A stretch of DNA of 64,000 nucleotides from NCBI GenBank assembly GCA_035303945.1, contig DATGQZ010000062.1, forward strand, positions 1 to 64,000, written 5' to 3'. Both the position numbers and the translations under genes were made by a program. The notes under the pieces were generated by a model. The model was not told the origin of the DNA. It saw only the letters and a list, made by a program, of their open reading frames with translations, and did not search any database. This DNA is from DATGMS01 sp035303945. GTDB taxonomy: Bacteria; Bacteroidota; Bacteroidia; Cytophagales; Cyclobacteriaceae. Below, one piece after another: positions 8,566 through 15,534 of this stretch. The first letter of the stretch is position 1; each line of letters begins with the position of its first letter.

Positions 8566-8711
8566 AGTACATTGATGATCAAAGGGTTAAAAAAGCAAAT
8601 AATATTTATTTAGTTCAAAAACAGTGACTTCCCTTAATTAAGCCAAGTATTACTTGCTTTGACTGAAATTTATAATTTTATTTGTTGCCTTGATCGTAGC
8701 CAGAATCACAT

Positions 8712-8799
8712 AGAGAGGTGTCCGAGCGGTCGAAGGAGCACGCCTGGAAAGCGTGTATACCCCTAAAGGGTATCGAGGGTTCGAATCCCTTCCTCTCTA
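8712..8799 (+). tRNA. tRNA-Ser (anticodon GGA)
   Basis: The acceptor stem AGAGAGG (8712-8718) pairs with CCTCTCT (8792-8798). The D stem is TCC/GGA. The anticodon stem CACGC/GCGTG encloses loop CTGGAAA, giving anticodon GGA. A long variable arm, TACCC-ctaaa-GGGTA, is the class II hallmark of tRNA-Ser. The T arm is GAGGG-TTCGAAT-CCCTT. CCA is not encoded. An A stands at the discriminator position. Confidence 0.96.
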
Positions 8800-9100
8800 C
8801 ATTTTCTGCCCGAATTCCACAAGGGAAATGGTTTTTGAAGATTTGGGTGACTTGAAAGGCTGGAATTTTTATTTGACCTTTTATTGGACCTGTCTTCCTT
8901 TTATATAAAAACCTGGGTTGATTTTGATGTTCTCTTCAAAAATGTATGTATGTTTGGGCGAAGCAGTAGCTTAAATTAAAATTTGAAAAATTAATCCAAG
9001 CGCTTGTTATTTGAATTGAAAAAATCATAACTTTAAAACTAATTCCTAAATAAGAAACCGTTCAACCTTTATTAATTAAAAGTCTATTTAAATCTAAATT
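8800..9100 (+). other. Leader region between tRNA-Ser and exbB
   Basis: About 300 bp with no convincing gene; the longest plausible ATG frame is 26 codons. It contains the candidate promoter at 8923-8956, listed separately. A weaker TTG / TAACTTTA pair lies at 9004-9035. No hairpin with a T-run follows the tRNA. Confidence 0.5.
8923..8956 (+). promoter_or_regulatory. Candidate Bacteroidota-type promoter for the exbB operon
   Basis: TTTG (8923-8926) is followed after 22 bp by TATGTTTG (8949-8956), an exact match to the phylum -7 consensus TAnnTTTG. It lies about 145 bp upstream of the exbB start, leaving a long leader. A second weaker candidate is TTG 9004-9006 with TAACTTTA 9028-9035. Confidence 0.4.
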
Positions 9101-9892
9101 ATGAAAAAGTTAATCACTTTGTTCATGCTTGCGGGGATCCTATTGTCACCCGTTGTCACCCAAGCACAAGACACAACTGAAACCGAAGATGCTGCTGTAA
9201 CTACAACAGCTCAGCCATCCAGCCCAACCATTGTGGATGATGTTGTTGAAGAAGAGCAGAGCTTCCACCAAATCCTTAAAGAGAAATTTATCGAAGGTGG
9301 TGTGACCTTCATGACTCCTATTTTGATCTGTTTAATTTTGGGTTTGGCAGTTGCTTTGGAAAGAATTATCACGCTAAACTTGTCATCAACCAACACCAAA
9401 AAGCTTTTGGCTAAAGTTGAAGATGCACTTGAAACAGGTGGCATTGAAGCTGCAAAAGATGTAACTAAAAACACAAGAGGACCAGTTGCCTCTATCTTTA
9501 CCCAAGGCTTGATGAGATATTCTGAAGGCATCGACATGGTAGAAAAGTCTATTATCGCCTACGGTTCTGTAGAAATGGGTAGATTGGAAAAAGGTCTGAT
9601 CTGGATTGCCTTGTTCATCGCTACTGCACCTATGTTAGGATTCTTGGGTACAGTAATTGGTATGATCGAAGCATTCGATGCTATCGAAGCAGCTGGTGAT
9701 ATCTCTCCATCTCTTGTAGCGGGTGGTATTAAAGTGGCCTTGATTACTACAGTAGGTGGTTTGATCGTTGCGATCATCCTTCAAGTATTCTACAACTACA
9801 TTGTAGCAAAAATTGACTCTCTTGCCAATAGCATGGAAGATGCTTCTATCTCTTTGGTGGATTTATTGGTAAGACATAAATTAACACATTAA
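9101..9892 (+). CDS. exbB: ExbB/TolQ/MotA-type proton channel protein
   Basis: A 263-residue inner-membrane protein that, with ExbD, converts the proton gradient into movement of TonB. It has an N-terminal signal-like segment (MKKLITLFMLAGILLSP...AQA), a Thr/Glu-rich periplasmic stretch, a first channel helix (FMTPILICLILGLAVAL) and the conserved pair of C-terminal helices, LIWIALFIATAPMLGFLGTVIGMIEAF and VALITTVGGLIVAIILQVFYN. The N-terminal extension before the first channel helix is usual for Bacteroidota ExbB. It heads a four-gene operon with a small membrane gene and two exbD genes. Confidence 0.95.
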   Translation: MKKLITLFMLAGILLSPVVTQAQDTTETEDAAVTTTAQPSSPTIVDDVVEEEQSFHQILKEKFIEGGVTFMTPILICLILGLAVALERIITLNLSSTNTKKLLAKVEDALETGGIEAAKDVTKNTRGPVASIFTQGLMRYSEGIDMVEKSIIAYGSVEMGRLEKGLIWIALFIATAPMLGFLGTVIGMIEAFDAIEAAGDISPSLVAGGIKVALITTVGGLIVAIILQVFYNYIVAKIDSLANSMEDASISLVDLLVRHKLTH

Positions 9893-9947
9893 TATTAGTT
9901 GTTGGATTTTTGTTCTTGACTAAAATTTCACACTAAAGAGAATTAAC

Positions 9948-10277
9948 ATGGATATATACGATATCGGATTATATATTGGTTACTTCTTGGTGGTAATTGG
10001 AGTAGTGGCAGGTGTGCTGTTGCCTCTAATTAACTCACTGGGTAACCCTAAAAGTTTGGTGAAAACCGGAGTGGCGGTTGTAGCATTGTTGGTTGTTTTT
10101 GGCATTGCTTGGTCAATGTCTGACAACGAAGTAACAGCAAGATTTGCAGCTGAGCCATTTAACTTAACTCCTGGTTCTTCACAGTTTGTAGGCGGGCTAT
10201 TGATGTCAACATACTTCCTGTTCATAATAGCCTTTGTAAGTATATTTGTAAACGAACTTTCTAAAGCAATAAGATAA
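9948..10277 (+). CDS. Small three-helix membrane protein of the exbB-exbD operon
   Basis: A 109-residue protein with three predicted membrane helices: IGLYIGYFLVVIGVVAGVLL, SLVKTGVAVVALLVVFGIAW and LLMSTYFLFIIAFVSIFV. Between helices two and three is a short periplasm-like loop (SDNEVTARFAAEPFNLTPGS). It begins 55 bp after exbB and its stop overlaps the exbD start, so it is surely part of the same transcript. Proteins of this shape between exbB and exbD are widespread in Bacteroidota, but I know of no assigned function. A role in assembling or stabilising the channel is inference. Confidence 0.85.
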   Translation: MDIYDIGLYIGYFLVVIGVVAGVLLPLINSLGNPKSLVKTGVAVVALLVVFGIAWSMSDNEVTARFAAEPFNLTPGSSQFVGGLLMSTYFLFIIAFVSIFVNELSKAIR

Positions 10278-10918
10278 TGGCGAGCAGAATGAAAAAGGAA
10301 GCACCGGAGATCCCTGCGGGATCAATGGCTGATATCGCATTCCTTCTATTGATTTTCTTTCTGGTGACCACAACAATTGCTTCAGACAAAGGTATTTTGA
10401 ACATTCTTCCTCCTAAGCAGGATCCCAACGTTCCGCCACCAGATATTCAGGTGAACGAGCGAAATATCTTCAACATCTTGGTCAACGCTAATGACCAACT
10501 ATTGGTGGAGGGAGAGTTTAGGGATAATACCGAAGGCTTGACCGAGGATGTTAAACGTTTTGTTCTCAATTTCGGTGCGCCTAATGAGCAGGCACAGGCG
10601 GTATATAACAGCCTGCCGCCATCATTGAAAGCACTGGCAGAACGAGATCCAACATCTTCTGATCATCCATTGTCAGGCGGAGCGGTGGTTTCCATCAAGA
10701 CCAACAGGGGTACAAGCTATGAAAGGTATCTTGAGGTATTTGACCTTGTAAAGAGAGCTTACTTTGAGATTTACGGCGAACGTGTTGGACTTAGCGCTGA
10801 CGAATACCGTGCTTTATCCGCTGAAAATCCTGGAGAGGCTGAGTTGATAGACCGAGGAAAAGCCGATATCCCAATGGCGATTTCCATTGCTGAACCTGAT
10901 AAAATTGGAGCAGAATAA
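10277..10918 (+). CDS. exbD: ExbD/TolR-family biopolymer transport protein (long form)
   Basis: A 213-residue protein with a short cytoplasmic N-terminus (MASRMKKEAPEIPAGSMADIAF), one membrane helix (LLLIFFLVTTTIAS) carrying the typical MADIAFLLLIFF sequence with its essential Asp, and a periplasmic domain. It is longer than E. coli ExbD, about 140 residues, because of inserts in the periplasmic part. It starts one base before the end of the small membrane gene and is followed after three bases by a second exbD. Confidence 0.95.
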   Translation: MASRMKKEAPEIPAGSMADIAFLLLIFFLVTTTIASDKGILNILPPKQDPNVPPPDIQVNERNIFNILVNANDQLLVEGEFRDNTEGLTEDVKRFVLNFGAPNEQAQAVYNSLPPSLKALAERDPTSSDHPLSGGAVVSIKTNRGTSYERYLEVFDLVKRAYFEIYGERVGLSADEYRALSAENPGEAELIDRGKADIPMAISIAEPDKIGAE

Positions 10919-10921
10919 GTT

Positions 10922-11383
10922 ATGGCTAAATTTAAGAAAAAGAATAAGGCTTCTACGACTATATCCGTAGCGTCTTTACCAGATATCGTGTTTATGCTTC
11001 TTTTCTTCTTTATGGTGACTACCGTAATGAGGGAACAGGACATACTTGTGGAACAAAGACTTCCCCAGGCCACCCAGCTACAAAAATTGCAGAAAAAAAG
11101 CTTGATCTCGTTTTTGTATATTGGTGAACCCAAAAACAAAGGGCTCTATGGTACGGAGCCACGGATTCAGGCAAATGATGCATTGATCAACCCCAGCGAT
11201 ATTGTGCAGTGGGTTAACCAAGAAAAGGATGCTTTGTCAGAAGCTGAAAGAGATATGATTACCATCTCCATGAAAGTGGATAGAGAAGTAAAAATGGGTC
11301 CTATCAGTGACGTTCAGTTTGAACTTCGCGAAGCTGATGCAAGAAGGGTGTTATACGCTTCGACTCAAAAACTTGATCAATGA
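10922..11383 (+). CDS. exbD: ExbD/TolR-family biopolymer transport protein (short form)
   Basis: A 153-residue second ExbD. The N-terminal ASLPDIVFMLLFFFMVTTVM has the conserved Asp at the start of the single membrane helix, and a periplasmic domain follows with IQANDALINPSDI and IKV-like strands. Pairs of unequal ExbD proteins are common in Bacteroidota TonB systems, where they may form a mixed dimer inside the ExbB pentamer (inference). The operon ends at the hairpin at 11401. Confidence 0.95.
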   Translation: MAKFKKKNKASTTISVASLPDIVFMLLFFFMVTTVMREQDILVEQRLPQATQLQKLQKKSLISFLYIGEPKNKGLYGTEPRIQANDALINPSDIVQWVNQEKDALSEAERDMITISMKVDREVKMGPISDVQFELREADARRVLYASTQKLDQ

Positions 11384-11400
11384 GTTTAATAAACTCAACA

Positions 11401-11431
11401 AAAAAACCGTCTCATTAGGGACGGTTTTTTT
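11401..11431 (+). terminator. Rho-independent terminator of the exbB-exbD operon
   Basis: AAAAAACCGTC (11401-11411) pairs with GACGGTTTTTT (11420-11430) around an 8-base loop, and the 3' arm runs into a T tract. It lies 17 bp after the last exbD stop. Confidence 0.92.
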
Positions 11432-11482
11432 GTTTATTGGTAATATTGAAACCTACGATCTACAGGTATTAATTGAATTGTG

Positions 11483-12991
11483 ATGATGCAAAAGATTATA
11501 GCTGGACATGAGGTTAAGTTGTTAGACCGCGCCTACATTAACCAAACAGGTATTTCTTCTTTTGACCTGATGGAAAGGGCAGCCTCTGCCTTTTGTAGGT
11601 GGTATATCAGCCATTTTAATCAACAGGCTACCATTGGAATAATATGCGGGACAGGGAACAATGGAGGAGATGGATTGGCAATCTCCCGTTTGCTGTCTCA
11701 ACAAGGATATCAGGTCAGCGTTTATTACATTGGCGATCTGGACAAAGCTTCGCCTGACTTTAGCCAAAACTTCAACTTATTACCGCAAGAAGTTGCCGTG
11801 ACTTCTGTCGAGGTCTTAGTACAAGCTACTCTGCAGGTAAATGTAATTGTTGATGCCGTCTTTGGGGTAGGTATCAATAGGCCTTTGGACACAACATATT
11901 TAGCGCTGATTCAAAAATTAAATACCTGCCATGCTATCAAAATTGCTGTAGACCTGCCCTCGGGTTTGCCGTCTGATTCCATGCTTCAAGGAGAGGCATT
12001 TATCGCCGATTATACTGTCAGCTTTCAGTTTCCAAAGTTGTCATTGCTACTACCTGAACATGCCCTTTATACGGGTGCGCTCGTTGTCTTGGATATAGGG
12101 ATTCCTCCATCTTTCTTTGAAACTTATTCAAGCGCTCGTTATTTTGTTCAAAAGCAGGATATCCTTTCTAGACACAAAGTTTTTCATCGGTTTAGTCACA
12201 AGGGTAGCTTTGGCAAGGTATTGTTGGTAGGGGGTAGCTACGGGAAGATTGGTTCCATTCGCCTATCCTCTCAAGCGGCATTGCGCACAGGGAGTGGATT
12301 AGTCTCCTGTTTTGTTCCCCAGTGTGGTGTAGACATCCTGCAGAGCTCCCTGCCCGAGGTAATGGTGGAGTCTTCTAACAATAAACATGTGTTGAGCAAG
12401 GAAGGCTTGCCTGAGCTCGAGAGGTTCGATGCAATAGGTGTAGGACCGGGCATGGGAACCAGCGCTGAGGCAAGAGATTGTTTGATCTATCTGTTAGAGA
12501 AGTTCGAGAAGCCGATGGTCTTGGACGCAGATGCGATTAATATTATTGCTGCCAATAGAGAGCTGCTGTCCCTGTTGAGAGCGGAAGTCATACTCACCCC
12601 ACATTTAATAGAGTTTGAGCGCCTTGTCGGGAAATGCCGGGATCAGATTGAGCGTATGGATAAAGCGTTAGCATTTTGTGAACAATACCCTTGTGTCTTG
12701 GTATTAAAAGGTGCCAATACCGTCATCACTACCCCAGACGGAGAGCAGTATTTCAATAGTTCTGGTACCCAATTTATGGCCACGGCAGGTGCGGGAGACG
12801 TGCTGACAGGTATGCTTTCTTCGTTCTTAGGACAAGGTTACCAGGTTGGCAATGCCGCTATCTGTGGGGTTTATCATCACGGCTTAGCGGGGGAATTGGC
12901 ATCATCTGATAAAGGACGAGGCACCATCGCCACTGATATTGTTGAAAATATCCCAGCAACTTATCAAGCTATTGCCGGTAAGGCCATTTAA
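11483..12991 (+). CDS. Bifunctional NAD(P)H-hydrate epimerase / ADP-dependent NAD(P)HX dehydratase
   Basis: A 502-residue fusion repairing hydrated NAD(P)H. Residues 1-215 form the YjeF_N epimerase with GTGNNGGDGL and VDAVFGVGINRPL. Residues 225-500 form the ribokinase-like dehydratase with GSFGKVLLVGGSYGKIGSIRLSS (split here only by reading), GVGPGMGTS, VLDADAINII, LTPHLIEFERL and TAGAGDVLTGML. Three start codons stand in tandem: GTG 11480, ATG 11483 and ATG 11486; the ATG at 11483 is used here. The gene stands alone between the exbD terminator and two minus-strand genes. Confidence 0.93.
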   Translation: MMQKIIAGHEVKLLDRAYINQTGISSFDLMERAASAFCRWYISHFNQQATIGIICGTGNNGGDGLAISRLLSQQGYQVSVYYIGDLDKASPDFSQNFNLLPQEVAVTSVEVLVQATLQVNVIVDAVFGVGINRPLDTTYLALIQKLNTCHAIKIAVDLPSGLPSDSMLQGEAFIADYTVSFQFPKLSLLLPEHALYTGALVVLDIGIPPSFFETYSSARYFVQKQDILSRHKVFHRFSHKGSFGKVLLVGGSYGKIGSIRLSSQAALRTGSGLVSCFVPQCGVDILQSSLPEVMVESSNNKHVLSKEGLPELERFDAIGVGPGMGTSAEARDCLIYLLEKFEKPMVLDADAINIIAANRELLSLLRAEVILTPHLIEFERLVGKCRDQIERMDKALAFCEQYPCVLVLKGANTVITTPDGEQYFNSSGTQFMATAGAGDVLTGMLSSFLGQGYQVGNAAICGVYHHGLAGELASSDKGRGTIATDIVENIPATYQAIAGKAI

Positions 12992-13025
12992 GGTGCTGGT
13001 GGCTTGTCGTTACGGAGGTATTGCA

Positions 13026-13715
13026 CTAATTTGCCAAAGACCAAGGACGGCCTCTTATTTTTTCAACATAGATCATCATAATGACAAACAGCACCTCCGG
13101 AGCAAGTAGTAGTGTGAAAACCAACTTTAGTTCAAAATAAAATACGGCTCCGAAGTAGAGGGCTAAAACCAGACCTATGTAGAAGTAACCCCACCTTTTT
13201 GAGGAGGGTATCTGTTTGTAATCCTTTGCTGAAGGGCTATGAATTGGAGCAAAATGGCGCAGGTCTTTTTCAAAATTCCCCAGGGCTTTGTCGTCTTCTG
13301 CAGTAATCAATAATTTCTGATCTTTAGTGTTTAAGGTGATAACCCTTAACCCTCGAGATGAGAAAACATGGATATGATACCATTGAAGGTCATTCCAGAC
13401 AACTGTTTTTTTGTCTTGAAGGTGTATCCCGTTTTCATCCAAGGTAATAGACTTTTTCTTTCTGTACATGGCAAAATATACCATTACTACATTGATAAGG
13501 ATTAGGTCTGCTATAATAACATGCTTTGCAACCTTGACAACAGCTGGAGGAAAAGGCTGATCCAAGAGCGGAGGGTCAAGAACAAAGGTACAAATGACCA
13601 ATATTAGCAGTAGTAGAAGTAGGTATTTACCGGCCCTCCGATCCGGCATCCACAATAAATGTTGCCGGGGTTGTTCTGCTAAACTTTGGATCTCTAAATT
13701 GTCCTTTTCGGCCAT
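13026..13715 (-). CDS. Hypothetical membrane protein with four helices and a PH-like central part
   Basis: A 229-residue protein that I do not recognise. Two hydrophobic segments (YLLLLLLILVICTFVL and VIIADLILINVVMVYFAM) are followed by a soluble stretch that starts ITLDENGIHLQDKKTVVWNDLQWYHIHVF. This resembles the PH-like domains found in bacterial membrane proteins. Two more helices follow (WGYFYIGLVLALYFGAVFYF and LVFTLLLAPEVLFVIMMIYV). It lies 41 bp downstream of the lipoprotein gene on the same strand, so they may be co-transcribed. Confidence 0.75.
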   Translation of the reverse strand: MAEKDNLEIQSLAEQPRQHLLWMPDRRAGKYLLLLLLILVICTFVLDPPLLDQPFPPAVVKVAKHVIIADLILINVVMVYFAMYRKKKSITLDENGIHLQDKKTVVWNDLQWYHIHVFSSRGLRVITLNTKDQKLLITAEDDKALGNFEKDLRHFAPIHSPSAKDYKQIPSSKRWGYFYIGLVLALYFGAVFYFELKLVFTLLLAPEVLFVIMMIYVEKIRGRPWSLAN

Positions 13716-13756
13716 CTACAAGATGTTAAAGTTGTTTCATGCTCCTACAAGCTGTC

Positions 13757-14188
13757 TCACTTTGGAGTCGATACGCCGGCATAGGTCTGCCGGATGATCT
13801 TTCCGTCTCGGATGATAAATGTGTCTGTTGCGTACTCTAAGGTGAAATTAGGCGTATCTGCTTCCCATAAAATGTAGCCAATGTCTTGAACCACCTTGCT
13901 TTGGGCAAGTGTGAGTGTACTGCTTTGGTAAGGAAATGAGTTGAAAGCATTAATGAAGTTCTGACGGATTTGTTCCAGACCTTTATAAGTGCCGTTAGGG
14001 GTGACTAATATTGATTCCTCTGTATAATCTTCCATTACTCCTTCCAGGTCGTTGGCAACAAAAGTCTGCCAATGATGGTCCAACACTTCTTGAGTAGTTG
14101 ATTCGTCAATATCGCCGTTGCTGGTTGAGCTTTGGCAACCGCCGAGCGCTATCATGCATAGCATGAGGAGAGAATATAGGTTTTTCAT
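13757..14188 (-). CDS. Lipoprotein with SnoaL/NTF2-like (DUF4440-type) domain
   Basis: A 143-residue protein. The N-terminus MKNLYSLLMLCMIALGGCQSS is a lipoprotein signal with lipobox LGGC, so the mature protein starts at Cys18 and is membrane-anchored. The rest fits the NTF2-like fold: WQTFVANDLEGVMEDYTEESILVTPNG, then YKGLEQIRQNFINAF, and the end DTFIIRDGKIIRQTYAGV. This is the cone-shaped domain shared by SnoaL and DUF4440 proteins. No catalytic residues can be assigned. It is divergent from the ECF sigma gene across a 190-bp intergenic region. Confidence 0.85.
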   Translation of the reverse strand: MKNLYSLLMLCMIALGGCQSSTSNGDIDESTTQEVLDHHWQTFVANDLEGVMEDYTEESILVTPNGTYKGLEQIRQNFINAFNSFPYQSSTLTLAQSKVVQDIGYILWEADTPNFTLEYATDTFIIRDGKIIRQTYAGVSTPK

Positions 14189-14378
14189 ATTGTGAGGGCT
14201 TATTGTTTGTTCTATGAATATAGATTAAAACTAACGAAATTCCCTTTCTGATCAATATCTTTCTATTAAAAGGAGGTTCCTGCGGTGAAAATTTTGTCGA
14301 AGAATAAAGAAAAAGTTATACAATGTGTAGTGATTTGAGAATTAGTGATACTAATTAAATAGAAATAAAAAAAAGAAG

Positions 14379-14876
14379 ATGTCTGGATCTATCGATACGC
14401 AGTTTCTCAAGCTCATTAATGAAAACATGGGGATTGCTTATAAAGTGTGCCGGATCTACTTCAATGGGTCCGAGGACCAAGAGGATGTGTTGCAGGAAAT
14501 GATGTATCAACTCTGGCGCTCCTTCGATAGATTCGACAGACGTTCCAAATTCTCTACTTGGATGTACAGTGTTTGTTTGAATACTGCACTTACCTATAAG
14601 CGGAAAACCAGAAACAATCCGGCTATTTCCATGGATACCGAACATGAGCAGATCGCTACACATTCGGAAAATGATAAAGAGGAAGCTATCGGAGAATTAT
14701 ATAAAGCCATCGATACACTTACTCCGGTCAATAAAGCAATTATGATGCTTTACCTCGAAGAGTTAAGTTATGAGGAGATCGCAGAGATTACGGGCCTAAC
14801 CAAGTCGAATGTAAGCGTAAGGCTTGTTAGGGCGAAAAAAGAGCTACAGCAGTTAATGAGAAATATAAATAATTGA
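14379..14876 (+). CDS. ECF-type RNA polymerase sigma factor
   Basis: A 165-residue sigma-70 family protein. Region 2 covers residues 10-72 (IYFNGSEDQEDVLQEMMYQLWRSF and FSTWMYSVCLNTALTYKRK) and region 4 covers residues 105-160 (YLEELSYEEIAEITGLTKSNV, then RAKKELQQLM) with its helix-turn-helix. Regions 1.1 and 3 are absent, as in ECF factors. It starts at the ATG after an A-rich leader and is followed three bases later by a membrane protein that is probably its regulatory partner. Confidence 0.93.
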   Translation: MSGSIDTQFLKLINENMGIAYKVCRIYFNGSEDQEDVLQEMMYQLWRSFDRFDRRSKFSTWMYSVCLNTALTYKRKTRNNPAISMDTEHEQIATHSENDKEEAIGELYKAIDTLTPVNKAIMMLYLEELSYEEIAEITGLTKSNVSVRLVRAKKELQQLMRNINN

Positions 14877-14879
14877 GTT

Positions 14880-15500
14880 ATGTGTGATGAACTAAAAAAT
14901 ATCTGGAAAAGCCAAGTGGCTGGACAGGAGCAACATTATGATGCCCATTCGTTCGAACAGTTGATGAAGTCTAGGGTCAAAAGGCAGACTGGCAAAGTCA
15001 TGAAATATTTCTGGTCAGCCTTTGCATTGGAACTGGGAGTATTTGCGCTTTTAAGTCATGTAATGGTTAAGTATTGGAATGACTATCCGTTGTTTGCCGT
15101 GTGCGCCATAGGCGTAATGCTCCATATCCCTTTTTTATACATGTTGATGAAGAAGTTTAAGGCCATGGCGGTGACCCGTCCCCTAGACTCATCCTCTTCC
15201 TCTCTCTACCAGTATATAAGAAGAAGACACGATCTGCTAAACGACTTCTATCAATTTAAAAGAAACTATGAGAGGTTTTTGATTCCGTTGAGCACAATCA
15301 TCGGATGTTATGCGGTGTTCGAATTGTATATTCCGCTGGAGGGAGACGGTTATTGGACCACTTATTGGGTTTTGGTGGTAATTACCATCGCCTCTTGTGC
15401 TGTCGCCTTGAGGAAGGAGAATAAAGAACGCTTTGAAGAGCCGCTTAGCCAGTTTCGTGTGCTGTTATCGGAATTTGAAGGCAGCAGCAGGGCGATCTAA
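14880..15500 (+). CDS. Membrane protein paired with ECF sigma factor (possible anti-sigma)
   Basis: A 206-residue protein. Its N-terminus, MCDELKNIWKSQVAGQ, matches a family often encoded right after ECF sigma genes in Bacteroidota. About four hydrophobic segments follow (FWSAFALELGVFALLSHVMV, LFAVCAIGVMLHIPFLYML, FLIPLSTIIGCYAVFELYI and TYWVLVVITIASCAVAL). It carries no zinc-binding anti-sigma motif. Sigma-factor control is inferred from gene order only. Confidence 0.75.
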   Translation: MCDELKNIWKSQVAGQEQHYDAHSFEQLMKSRVKRQTGKVMKYFWSAFALELGVFALLSHVMVKYWNDYPLFAVCAIGVMLHIPFLYMLMKKFKAMAVTRPLDSSSSSLYQYIRRRHDLLNDFYQFKRNYERFLIPLSTIIGCYAVFELYIPLEGDGYWTTYWVLVVITIASCAVALRKENKERFEEPLSQFRVLLSEFEGSSRAI

Positions 15501-15534
15501 TCGCTCTGCTCTTTTAAATGAGTTGAAGCAAGAG

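Noticed and set aside
8941..8956. Short TATG direct repeat as a microsatellite
   Set aside because: Only about three units are present, and part of it is better explained as the -7 box TATGTTTG.
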